Shown here piece after piece: positions 1-7,087 of a stretch of DNA of 7,479 nucleotides (position 1 is its first letter; every line of letters starts with the position of its first letter). The notes below the pieces were generated by a model. The model searched no databases. It had not been told where the DNA came from and saw nothing but the letters and a program-made list of their open reading frames with translations. The stretch lies in assembly GCA_002482415.1 (NCBI GenBank), contig DLFY01000113.1:1104-8582 (forward strand), read 5' to 3'. This stretch comes from Phycisphaerales bacterium UBA7708. GTDB taxonomy: Bacteria; Planctomycetota; Phycisphaerae; Sedimentisphaerales; Anaerohalosphaeraceae. The position numbers and the translations under genes are program-made.

Positions 1-203
1 CAGGCGACTTCGGGGTCCTTAATCAGGGCCTTCAGTTCGGCGATTTTGCTATCCACGCCTGTACTGACGAAGGTACGCTTGCCGGGTTCCGGACGTTTGG
101 ATACAAATCCTTCGGCGGGCTGGGCTGCCATTAACGGCTGGCCCATGGTCAGGCCGACCGTTGTCGCCGAGGCCACTTTTAAAAAGTCACGTCGTGTGTA
201 CAT
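1..203 (-). CDS. Tat-exported GH125-like exo-alpha-1,6-mannosidase, N-terminal part only
   Basis: The first 67 codons of a gene that runs off the left edge. It starts at an ATG preceded by AGGAG with an 8-base spacer. The N-terminus carries a twin-arginine export signal: TRRDFLK at residues 3-9, then a hydrophobic stretch and Ala-rich cleavage region ending near residue 28. The mature start has RPEPGKR (37-43), FVS (45-47) and a helix ending in KDPEVA (62-67). The next codon begins TG, compatible with the Trp of the DPELAW-type segment that I recall at the front of GH125 (DUF1237) enzymes. GH125 members are inverting exo-alpha-1,6-mannosidases acting on mannan and N-glycan cores. The catalytic part lies outside the window, so the family call rests on about 37 mature residues plus context: it is the last visible gene of an operon with a GH92 mannosidase, 38 bases after the kinase stop. 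Another Tat-exported carbohydrate-active protein is the main alternative. Confidence 0.72.
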   Translation of the reverse strand, partial: MYTRRDFLKVASATTVGLTMGQPLMAAQPAEGFVSKRPEPGKRTFVSTGVDSKIAELKALIKDPEVA

Positions 204-241
204 ATTGGTTTCTCCTGATTTCGATTTCGTTATAAGTCGAT

Positions 242-1351
242 TTACCCGCGACGGTCCAATTCGTTCAGGGCAAACACCGTGGCCCCAATAGACACCGCCA
301 TACTCGTATCCAGTACGGCACGGCCGACACCCAGCCGTTTCATGGAATCGTACGGGAGCGTCTTTTGCGACCGCGGGACCTTGATTTGCTTGACATTGCC
401 GGCAATGAACTGTTTGCACTGTTCCGGATTTTCGAAGTCGAACGATTTCTGCACGATACGCGGCAGCTTCTGGCCGGTATAGCTGTCAATGGTCCCGTTC
501 ATCTCGGCCAGTACGGATTCAATAAACAGCGGATAGGCCGCCGCCAGCCCGCCGCCGATGACAATCAGGCCGTCCAGCAGCGTAATCGCATTGGCCAGGG
601 CATCACCGATGACTTCGCCCATCTCGGCAAAGGCCTGCAAGGCTGCGGCTTTGTTGCCAGTCTGCTTGCCGGTGCCGATTTCGTAAATATCCTTGGGAGA
701 CGGAGCCGTCGCGGGATCAATTCCGGCCACACGGGCGTATGTTCCCTGCACGGCGCGGATGCTGACGCCTTCTTCGGCAAAGCATTTGGGGTACCGTTTG
801 TTGCGTGTAATCCAGATTTCACCGGCGGCGGAATTGTCGCCGATGTAAAGCTGACCTTCGCGGACAATGCCGGCGCCAAAACCCGTGCCCAGCGTGATGC
901 CGAACAGATTATTGAACCGCTTGGGCGAGCCGGCATCTGCAAGCATTTTATTCACTTTAGGCAGAAAACCCCCTATCGCTTCGCCATAGACAAACAGGTC
1001 GCCGTCGTTGTTGATAAAGACCGGAATCCCAAAGTTCTCTTCCAGAAACGGCCCGAGGGCGACGCCGCCGCCATAGGCCGGAAGATTGCCCATATTATCG
1101 ATGATGCCGTTGGGGTAATCCGCAGGGCCGGGAAACGCAAAGCTGATGGCCACCGGCTTTTGCGGCAGTTGTTCCATGACCTGCTTGAAACCCTGTACCA
1201 TCGTATCCAGACTCTTGTCCAGCTCTTTGGCATGGGCCGGCAGCCGGACCGGTTTGGCAACTTCGGTCATCCCCTGCATCGCAGAGAAAACAAAATTGGT
1301 CCCGCCCGCATCGAGCGTCAGGACGATTCTCTTATCATTGATATAACTCAT
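242..1351 (-). CDS. ROK-family sugar kinase, probable mannokinase (hexokinase)
   Basis: A complete 369-residue cytoplasmic kinase of the ROK family, which phosphorylates free hexoses with ATP. Visible motifs: phosphate-binding LTLDAGGTN (11-19), FPGP (73-76), the sugar/catalytic segment INNDGD with likely base Asp116, GTGFGAG (155-161), and the C-terminal adenosine-side glycine motif IVIGGGLA (263-270). The usual ROK zinc site is absent: the GH of the common E-x-G-H motif is GE here (177-178), and the CxCGxxGC loop is replaced by a segment with a single Cys (Cys190). The length is somewhat above typical ROK glucokinases (about 300-320). The start has an AAGGGA ribosome site at good spacing. 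The gene lies 30 bases after the permease stop and 38 before the GH125-like gene, so it is surely co-transcribed. Substrate is inferred from context: mannose released by the neighbouring mannosidases. Glucose or fructose is also possible. Confidence 0.85.
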   Translation of the reverse strand: MSYINDKRIVLTLDAGGTNFVFSAMQGMTEVAKPVRLPAHAKELDKSLDTMVQGFKQVMEQLPQKPVAISFAFPGPADYPNGIIDNMGNLPAYGGGVALGPFLEENFGIPVFINNDGDLFVYGEAIGGFLPKVNKMLADAGSPKRFNNLFGITLGTGFGAGIVREGQLYIGDNSAAGEIWITRNKRYPKCFAEEGVSIRAVQGTYARVAGIDPATAPSPKDIYEIGTGKQTGNKAAALQAFAEMGEVIGDALANAITLLDGLIVIGGGLAAAYPLFIESVLAEMNGTIDSYTGQKLPRIVQKSFDFENPEQCKQFIAGNVKQIKVPRSQKTLPYDSMKRLGVGRAVLDTSMAVSIGATVFALNELDRRG

Positions 1352-1381
1352 GGTTACTTCCCTTCTAAATGGTAGACTGCA

Positions 1382-2551
1382 TTAACAACAGGAGCATTTT
1401 TCGGCTTTACTGGGGCCTTTCAGCGACAAGACCAGCAGGTACGCAAAGCAGATCGCCGGAACGATATAAGCCATCGTTCCCATCTTGGCATCCACCAGTT
1501 TGCTCATCAGCAGCGGGACTATGGCACCGCCGGCAATCGCCATGCACATCAGGCCGCTTAACTCACTGGCACGGCTCGGCTCTTCTTCCACGGTAATCGA
1601 AAACAGCATCGGCCAGATATTGGCAAAGCCAAGGCCCGCGGCCAGAACCGACGGAATCGCCAGTGCCGAACCGCCAAACATCAGACCCAGTCCACCCAGC
1701 AGACCCAGGGCCGCTGATACACGGAAGAAGTTACGCGGGGTCATCATCGTCAACACCGCTCCGCCCAACAGACGGCCAACCGTCAGCATCAGGAAAAAGA
1801 AGGGGGCACTGAATTTCACGGCTGTTGCTTCGGCAACGCCAGCTTCTTTCATCAGCGGCAGCAGGAACCGGCTCATTGAGGCCTCGGCACCCACATAGAG
1901 GAAAATACCCAGAACCGCCAGGGCAAAGACCGGCTTTTGCAGCAGGCCCAGACTCGAACCAATGCTCGGGGGAACATCCGCTTTGGTTTCTTCAATCTTG
2001 AGTGTCAGCACCCAGACAAAGGCAGCCGCCATCAGGACAAAAAAGATGGGAAATACGCCGCGCCAACCCATATTCGCAAGGATGGCAATACTCGACAGAA
2101 CCGTGCCGCCGACAATGAAAGAAGACACCGTACTGCCGACACCCTTGAAACCCTGGGCAAAGCTCAGGTTGCGGCCGTAGGCCCCTTCGGCACTGACATC
2201 CCGCATAATCGGATTGCCCGCCACCTGAAGGAATGTGGTACCGACACCCAGAACAAAGATGCAGACCAGCAGCAATATATAATTGGGCACAATCAGACAC
2301 GGCACCAGCATCGCTACTGCGTTAAGACCCAGCCCCAGCAGCAGCAGGTTTTTCTTGCCGATGCGGGCCGCCAGCAGACCGCCGGGGACACTGAACACTG
2401 CAAAAGCGATGAACACAAAAAATGACAGCAGCGTCGCCATGAAATTGTTCAGTTGGTAATTTTCCTTCACCGCATCCGACATGGGCCCCATGGCATCGGC
2501 TACACCCATCACAAAGAACGCCAGCAGAATGGGCAGGGTCTTCATTCTCAT
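1382..2551 (-). CDS. MFS sugar permease, FHS (fucose/glucose-galactose) type
   Basis: A 389-residue polytopic inner-membrane protein with about 12 hydrophobic helices, most like the fucose-galactose-glucose:H+ symporter branch of the MFS. Family signs are the helix 2-3 loop motif GGLLAARIGKK (57-67), QVAGNP (109-114) followed by a charged loop and GRNLSFAQGFKGVGS (126-140), and the C-half segment FANIWPMLFS with LSGLMCMAIAGGAIVP (331-346). The residue before VAGNP is Gln109; as I recall, FucP has a transport-essential Glu there while glucose-type members carry Gln, so this is probably not a fucose carrier. In this operon it most likely imports mannose or another hexose freed by GH92/GH125. 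The first ATG is chosen over the one two codons later because AAAGGA sits 7-8 bases before it. The protein ends in KCSCC, an odd cytoplasmic cysteine tail. The gene lies 69 bases after the GH92 stop with no terminator on this strand. Confidence 0.87.
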   Translation of the reverse strand: MRMKTLPILLAFFVMGVADAMGPMSDAVKENYQLNNFMATLLSFFVFIAFAVFSVPGGLLAARIGKKNLLLLGLGLNAVAMLVPCLIVPNYILLLVCIFVLGVGTTFLQVAGNPIMRDVSAEGAYGRNLSFAQGFKGVGSTVSSFIVGGTVLSSIAILANMGWRGVFPIFFVLMAAAFVWVLTLKIEETKADVPPSIGSSLGLLQKPVFALAVLGIFLYVGAEASMSRFLLPLMKEAGVAEATAVKFSAPFFFLMLTVGRLLGGAVLTMMTPRNFFRVSAALGLLGGLGLMFGGSALAIPSVLAAGLGFANIWPMLFSITVEEEPSRASELSGLMCMAIAGGAIVPLLMSKLVDAKMGTMAYIVPAICFAYLLVLSLKGPSKAEKCSCC

Positions 2552-2620
2552 TTGGTTTTCCTTTCTGAAATATCGATTATTGAATTAAACCGCACAGTGT
2601 TAAAGAGTCTTTTTTTTGTT

Positions 2621-4930
2621 TTATTTGTTTTCCAGAGACATCGAGTAGGGTGCATCTTCCGGTGCCGTACCCCACTGGGTATTGGGCTGGGGCCCCATCT
2701 CAAAGCGAACCGTTCCGCCGGCCTGAATCGCATCATGGCGGAGGAACGTCTTTGTATAAGGCTTGCCGTTGAAGGTCGCCGACTGAATATACAGATTCTC
2801 TTTGGAATTCTGCGGGGCCTGAATCTCAAAGGTCTTGCCGTTTTCCAGCTTCAGCGTCACCTTCTGGAACAGCGGAGCACCAAGGACATACTCCCCGGCA
2901 CCCGGGCAGACGGGGTAGAAACCCATCGCCGAAAAGACATACCATGCCGAGGTCTGGCCGTTGTCTTCATCGCCGCACAAGCCATCCGGCGTCGGGGAAT
3001 ACAGCTTTTCCATAACCTCACGAATCCACTGCTGCGCCTTCCACGGCTGGCCGGCATAATTATACAGATAAATCATGTGCTGGATGGGCTGATTGCCGTG
3101 GGCATACTGGCCCATATCCATCACCGTCATTTCAATGATTTCATGAATCGGGAAGCCGTAGTAGGAACAGTCGTATTTGGGCGGCGTCGTAAAGACCGCA
3201 TCCAGCTTTTCGACAAACGGTTTGGCTCCGCCCATCAGATTAATCAGGCCCTGCGGATCGTGAAAAACCGACCACGTATAATGCCAGGCACAGCCTTCGG
3301 TGAAATCACCGCCCCATTTCTCGGGCACAAACGGTGCAGACCAGCTTCCGTCTTTTTTCTTGCCCCGCATGAAGTTGGTCGAGGCGTCAAAGACATTTTT
3401 ATAATACTGGGCGCGATTGTAAAACCGGTCGATTTCGTCCTGCGGACGATTCAGCGCCTTGGCCAGTTTCCAGATGGTAAAGTCGGCATAGCAGTATTCC
3501 AGCGTGCGAGCCACGTTCTCATTGACATCGACATCGCAGGGAACATAACCGAGCTTGTTGTAATGTTCCACCCCAAACCGCCCTACCGAGCGCAGCGGGC
3601 CGGCGTTTTCGGAGTTTTTCAGGATACCCTGATACAGGGTTTCAATATCGTAACCGCGAATGCCCTTCAAATAGGAATCGGCGATATTCACAGCCGAGTT
3701 GGAGCCAATCATACAATCGCGGTGTCCGGGACTGGCCCACTCCGGCAGCCATCCGCTTTCCTTATACGTATTGGCCAGGCCTTCCATAATCTGGCCATTC
3801 AGTTCCGGATACATCAGCGTAAAGAACGGAAAGACCGCGCGGAAAGTATCCCAGAAGCCGTTGTCGGTAAACATATAACCCGGCAGGACTTCGCCATTGT
3901 ACGGACTGTAATGAACAATTTTGTTGTCGGCATTGATTTCAAAGAATTTCCGCGGGAACAGCATCGCCCGATAAAGAGCCGTGTAGAAATTTTTGTACTG
4001 GTCGAGAGTGCCGCCGCTGACATCGAAACGTCCTAATTCCTGATTCCAGGCGTCTTTGGCCTTCTGGCAGGTCTGGTCAAACGTGTCTTTGGCCAGTTCG
4101 CGTGTCAGATTGAGCCTGGCCTGTTCGGGGCTGATAAAGGAAGACGCCACCCGGACATGCACTTTCTGGCCCTTGGTGGTCTTGAAACGAACCACAGCAC
4201 CCACATGCTCGCCTTTGTCTTCGGTCTGCCCGGCCTGTACTTTCCAGTCGTTCCAGGTCGATACCTCCTGGAAATCCGTATCAAAAACAGCGATAAAATA
4301 ATTATGGAAGTTTTTCGGCACCCCGCCGCTGTTGTTGCGGCAGTAACCAATGATAGTGCGCTCGGCAGGCAAAACCTTGACATGCGAGCCTTTATTGAAT
4401 GCATCCAGGAGGACATAGGACGCGTCCGACTCCGGGAAGGTAAAACGGAACTGGGCCGCACGCTCAGTCGGGGTGATTTCCACCGTCACATCGGGATCGG
4501 CCAGGTACACCCGGTAATAATGCGGGCGGGATATCTCGGCCTTGTGTGAAAACCATGAGGCGCGTTTTTCCTGATCCACTTCCAGCTTCCCAACCACCGG
4601 CATCAGCGAAAATGCGGCATAATCATTAATCCACGGGCTGGGCTGATGGGTCTGCTTGAAGCCGCGAATCTTGAAAGCATCATACTGATAGCCCCATCCA
4701 TCCCCCATCTTGTTGGTTTGAGGCGTCCAGAAATTCATCCCCCACGGAACTGCAATGGCCGGATACGTATTGCCGGTTGAAAAATTAAAGACGGAATCGG
4801 TTCCAACCAGCGGATTGACCAGTTCGGTGTAATCTCGTGCGGGAGCAGGTGCCGCACAGCCCACGGCTGAACAAAGCAGCCCCACACAAATAGCCCCCCA
4901 CATCAGGCGTACAGGTAATTGCGAATTCAT
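2621..4930 (-). CDS. GH92 exo-alpha-mannosidase lipoprotein, alpha-1,2 type
   Basis: A complete 769-residue secreted glycosidase, first gene of the mannoside operon. Residues 1-24 form a signal peptide with a lipobox-like SAVGC, so Cys25 is probably lipidated; Ala26 after it does not signal inner-membrane retention under the E. coli rule. The GH92 start NPLVGTDS (39-46) and YPAIAVPWG (56-64) follow. Catalytic elements are TEG with the likely acid Glu545, and GDEDNGQ with Asp654 and Asp656 as the likely base pair. Against the numbering I recall for Bacteroides Bt3990 (E533, H584-E585, D642, D644, W88) a constant offset of 12 also places Trp100 and His596-Glu597, the +1-subsite residues linked to alpha-1,2 specificity. 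GH92 enzymes are Ca2+-dependent inverting exo-mannosidases acting on mannans and high-mannose N-glycans. Length is typical, with no frameshift. The start has AGGAG with an 8-base spacer. Linkage preference is an inference from the signature residues. Confidence 0.93.
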   Translation of the reverse strand: MNSQLPVRLMWGAICVGLLCSAVGCAAPAPARDYTELVNPLVGTDSVFNFSTGNTYPAIAVPWGMNFWTPQTNKMGDGWGYQYDAFKIRGFKQTHQPSPWINDYAAFSLMPVVGKLEVDQEKRASWFSHKAEISRPHYYRVYLADPDVTVEITPTERAAQFRFTFPESDASYVLLDAFNKGSHVKVLPAERTIIGYCRNNSGGVPKNFHNYFIAVFDTDFQEVSTWNDWKVQAGQTEDKGEHVGAVVRFKTTKGQKVHVRVASSFISPEQARLNLTRELAKDTFDQTCQKAKDAWNQELGRFDVSGGTLDQYKNFYTALYRAMLFPRKFFEINADNKIVHYSPYNGEVLPGYMFTDNGFWDTFRAVFPFFTLMYPELNGQIMEGLANTYKESGWLPEWASPGHRDCMIGSNSAVNIADSYLKGIRGYDIETLYQGILKNSENAGPLRSVGRFGVEHYNKLGYVPCDVDVNENVARTLEYCYADFTIWKLAKALNRPQDEIDRFYNRAQYYKNVFDASTNFMRGKKKDGSWSAPFVPEKWGGDFTEGCAWHYTWSVFHDPQGLINLMGGAKPFVEKLDAVFTTPPKYDCSYYGFPIHEIIEMTVMDMGQYAHGNQPIQHMIYLYNYAGQPWKAQQWIREVMEKLYSPTPDGLCGDEDNGQTSAWYVFSAMGFYPVCPGAGEYVLGAPLFQKVTLKLENGKTFEIQAPQNSKENLYIQSATFNGKPYTKTFLRHDAIQAGGTVRFEMGPQPNTQWGTAPEDAPYSMSLENK

Positions 4931-5141
4931 TTCGGATTCTCCTGGTTTCTATGATTTTGCGATTGACGTTCTTCCGATATCCTTATAACAACACGCACAG
5001 AGAATTCGGCCATCCGGCATTGGTCGCCGTCATCCCTGTCGGCGCAACGTTTATCCTATTGACCCTCCATGGTGCGCGTAGTGTACCTTATCCCCAGATA
5101 AACTTCAACCTGATATTTTATGGAGGATTGCAGCCGTAAAC
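4931..5141 (-). promoter_or_regulatory. Predicted 5' leader of the mannoside operon with alternative stems
   Basis: If the promoter at 5148-5176 is used, transcription begins near 5141 and leaves an untranslated leader of about 210 nt before GH92. Within it the segment at 5097-5103 (GUUUAUC in the RNA) can pair in two exclusive ways. One is a local hairpin, UUAUC-UGGG-GAUAA (5101 to 5088). The other is a longer-range 7-bp helix with GAUAAAC at 5049-5055, enclosing about 41 nt. Neither stem has a following U-run, so this is not a simple terminator. It matches no riboswitch family that I recognise. The only conventional signal near the gene is AGGAG before the GH92 start. Function is unknown; it may be a regulatory leader or chance pairing. 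Confidence 0.35.
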
Positions 5142-5147
5142 GTCTTA

Positions 5148-5176
5148 ATTATAACATCTTAGACTGCCTGAGTCAG
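5148..5176 (-). promoter_or_regulatory. Sigma70-like promoter for the mannoside operon
   Basis: Read on the minus strand, a perfect TATAAT -10 box (5153 to 5148) lies 17 bases downstream of CTGACT (5176 to 5171), which matches 4 of 6 positions of TTGACA. It sits in the AT-richer gap after the probable cstA terminator and points at the GH92 gene, with no intervening gene. The predicted start point is near 5141. It is the only good box pair I found in the gap, but box matching by eye is weak evidence in a phylum whose promoters may differ from the E. coli consensus. Confidence 0.5.
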
Positions 5177-5207
5177 AACGTAACTATCGATTTGCAAATA
5201 CGTTGCA
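5177..5207. promoter_or_regulatory. Palindromic operator-like sites upstream of the promoter
   Basis: Two overlapping inverted repeats abut the upstream edge of the -35 box. One is TGCAA-N5-TTGCA at 5193-5207, a perfect 5-bp half-site palindrome centred at 5200, about 59 bases upstream of the predicted start point. The other is AACGTA (5177-5182) mirrored by TACGTT (5199-5204), with ATCGAT between them. Position and symmetry suit a dimeric regulator; the location just upstream of -35 would fit an activator better than a repressor. No regulator gene is visible in the window. Short palindromes in AT-rich DNA arise by chance, so confidence is low. Confidence 0.35.
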
Positions 5208-5299
5208 GAAAATATGGAAAGACAGGCAAATTGGGTGGGCTTAAAACCTGTTACAATTGTCCAATAAATGATACAATATTAATCTGTGTTAATCAGGAT

Positions 5300-5325
5300 A
5301 AACAAAGCTGTTCGGGACAGGCTTT
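5300..5325 (-). terminator. Weak intrinsic terminator after cstA
   Basis: On the minus strand AAAGC-(C)-TGT, loop CCCGA, ACA-GCTTT forms an 8-bp stem with one bulged base. It overlaps the cstA stop codon and is followed by GTTTAT. The T-run is interrupted and the stem is only moderately stable, so some read-through into the mannoside operon is possible. It marks the likely boundary between the der-cstA unit and the mannoside genes. Confidence 0.45.
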
Positions 5326-7069
5326 ATTCCGTTTTCTTGTGGCAGAATTGAATCACCGTCTCAATGGTCATCCAGACCGCCATGACCAGAATCACAGCCC
5401 CCACACCGCCCAGCAGCCAGTTTTTCTGGTGGACAAATCCAATTTCATTCAGGACCATCGCCCAGCAGGTAATGCTCAGAATCAGGATACAGGGCAGTCC
5501 CGCAATCAGCCAGCTCCAACCGCCTTTGCGTCTCAGATACATGGTCACTACCAGCAGCGCCAATGCCGCCATCAGTTGATTGACCGTCCCAAACAGCGGC
5601 CACAGCCGCAAAGCCCCCGTGGCATTGGCCCCGAAACGAATCTGTCCCCCGGAGGTATCCAGAAATGCCAGAATCGCCGCTGAAATCACCGCAATCACGG
5701 TGGCCGGATAGCGCCCGGACAAGGCAGGGATTTTGATATCGTCGGCAATTTCCGCGACCACATAGCGCTGAATACGCACGGCGGTATCAAGCGTTGTACC
5801 CGCAAACGAACAGACAAAAACACCGAAAATCGCCAGTCCCAGCCCCTGCGGAATCCCCAGCGTCTGCATCATATTCGCCGCCCCTGCCGCCACCGGCTGG
5901 AGATTGTCTTTCATACTGCGCCCTTCCATCCATCCCGTATAGAACTGGTCCCAGACCGCCCTGCCGGTCAGGCCTTCATACCCCATCCCCAGCCCCGCCG
6001 CGATACAGATAATCACCAGCACCGCCAGCATCCCTTCCAGCAGCATCGACCCGTACCCGATAAACAGGGCGTCCGGCTCACTGGCAAGCTGCTTGGGGCT
6101 GGTCCCGCTGGCCACCAGCGAATGAAATCCGCTGATCGCCCCGCAGGCAATCGTCACAAACATCATCGGCATCAGTCCCGGCACATCCGGCGGAACCTGG
6201 TGATGAATCGCCGGCGCACACAGTGTAAAGGAATCGGAAAACAAGGCCGCCCCGATCACGCCGGCACCCAGCAGGCCCATCATGATAAATAATTGCCAGG
6301 CATTGATATAATCCCGCGGTTGCAGCAGAAACGTCACCGGCAGCGCCGAAACAATCGAACAGTAAATCAGCAGCAGGATAGTCCACAACCCCGTCGAGGG
6401 CATCCCCCAGACCTCCGGCAGTTGCGATATCCCCGGCCAGCGATGTTCCAGGTATGCCCCCAGACCAATCGTCAGATACATCCCCGCCACCGCCGCAATC
6501 GTACAAACTGCAACATTGGCATTTTTCTTATATACACCCCAGCCCAGCGCAATGGCAATCGGTATCTGCAGCCACGTCGGAATCACACTGGCCGGGTACA
6601 GCTTAAACACCGTGGCAATCACAATCCCGAATATGGCAATGATGATCAGCAGGGCAAAAAACACAATCAGAAAAAAAAGCATCCTCACCCGCCGATTGAT
6701 ATAGCGTGAAGCAATCTCGGAAATGCTTTTGCCTTCGTTGCGAAGCGATACCACCAGTGCCCCGAAATCGTGCACCGCCCCCATGAAAATACACCCCAGC
6801 GTCACCCACAGCAGCGCCGGCAGCCACCCCCAGATTAATCCGATCGCCGGACCGATAATCGGGCCGGTGCCGGCAATCGACGTAAAATGATGCCCGAACA
6901 GCAGCCCCTTGCGTGACGGCACATAATCGATGCCATCCTCCATCTCCCGGCTCGGCACAGGGTTGGCGGCCTTCAAACCGAATATGCTGCGTGCCAGCCA
7001 TCGGCCATACGTGTAATAAGCCGCCAGATACCCCACCCCGCAGACAAGCATCAACACCAGTGCGTCCAT
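5324..7069 (-). CDS. cstA: CstA-family carbon starvation / peptide-pyruvate transporter (short form)
   Basis: A complete 581-residue polytopic inner-membrane protein of the CstA family, whose enterobacterial members import pyruvate or are linked to peptide uptake under carbon limitation. Family hallmarks run in order: GHHFTSIAGTGPIIGPAI (59-76), VHDFGAL (99-105), SGFHSLVASGTSPKQLA (313-329), FAGTTLDTAVRIQRY (422-436) and LRLWPLFGTVNQLMAALAL (487-505). Many hydrophobic helices fill the rest, with the last at about 551-572. E. coli CstA and BtsT are around 700 residues; this shorter form ends soon after the last helix and lacks their extra C-terminal part, which I take as a lineage variant since all core motifs are intact. 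The start lies 18 bases after the der stop, with GAGG about 11 bases upstream of the ATG, just past the der stop codon, so the two are probably co-transcribed. The exact substrate cannot be read from sequence. Confidence 0.93.
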   Translation of the reverse strand: MDALVLMLVCGVGYLAAYYTYGRWLARSIFGLKAANPVPSREMEDGIDYVPSRKGLLFGHHFTSIAGTGPIIGPAIGLIWGWLPALLWVTLGCIFMGAVHDFGALVVSLRNEGKSISEIASRYINRRVRMLFFLIVFFALLIIIAIFGIVIATVFKLYPASVIPTWLQIPIAIALGWGVYKKNANVAVCTIAAVAGMYLTIGLGAYLEHRWPGISQLPEVWGMPSTGLWTILLLIYCSIVSALPVTFLLQPRDYINAWQLFIMMGLLGAGVIGAALFSDSFTLCAPAIHHQVPPDVPGLMPMMFVTIACGAISGFHSLVASGTSPKQLASEPDALFIGYGSMLLEGMLAVLVIICIAAGLGMGYEGLTGRAVWDQFYTGWMEGRSMKDNLQPVAAGAANMMQTLGIPQGLGLAIFGVFVCSFAGTTLDTAVRIQRYVVAEIADDIKIPALSGRYPATVIAVISAAILAFLDTSGGQIRFGANATGALRLWPLFGTVNQLMAALALLVVTMYLRRKGGWSWLIAGLPCILILSITCWAMVLNEIGFVHQKNWLLGGVGAVILVMAVWMTIETVIQFCHKKTE

Positions 7070-7087
7070 AGTCAGCAGAACCTCAAA

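Noticed and set aside
365..1375. A 336-codon open frame on the plus strand opposite the ROK kinase
   Set aside because: Same situation: antisense shadow of a well-supported gene, with no ribosome site or recognisable domain.
2576..2604. Possible internal promoter before the permease (TTTAAC-N17-AATAAT, minus strand)
   Set aside because: The -35 box matches only 3 of 6 positions and the gap is AT-rich, so such matches are expected by chance; the gene can be read from the upstream promoter.
2601..2620. T-run on the plus strand after AAAGAGTC, resembling a terminator
   Set aside because: No usable stem precedes it, and it would serve only plus-strand transcription where there is no gene.
3069..3110. 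GH92 motif reads GNQP rather than GNEP (Gln614)
   Set aside because: As I recall, the GNQPIQH form is common in HE-type GH92 enzymes, and the catalytic residues Glu545, Asp654 and Asp656 are intact, so it is a subgroup trait and not a damaged site.
2453..4036. A 527-codon open frame on the plus strand opposite GH92 and the permease start
   Set aside because: It lies antisense to a clear GH92 gene with intact catalytic motifs, its translation is Arg/His/Ile-rich without any family likeness, and it is explained by stop-codon depletion opposite a biased coding frame.
4983..5033. A 16-codon minus-strand frame in the leader that could be a leader peptide
   Set aside because: There is no properly spaced ribosome site (only AGGG directly against the ATG) and no run of regulatory codons; chance occurrence is likely.
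5222..5251. ACAGG...CCTGT inverted repeat with a 20-base loop in the cstA-GH92 gap
   Set aside because: Only 5 bp with a large loop and no T-run on either side that would make it a terminator; too weak to call.
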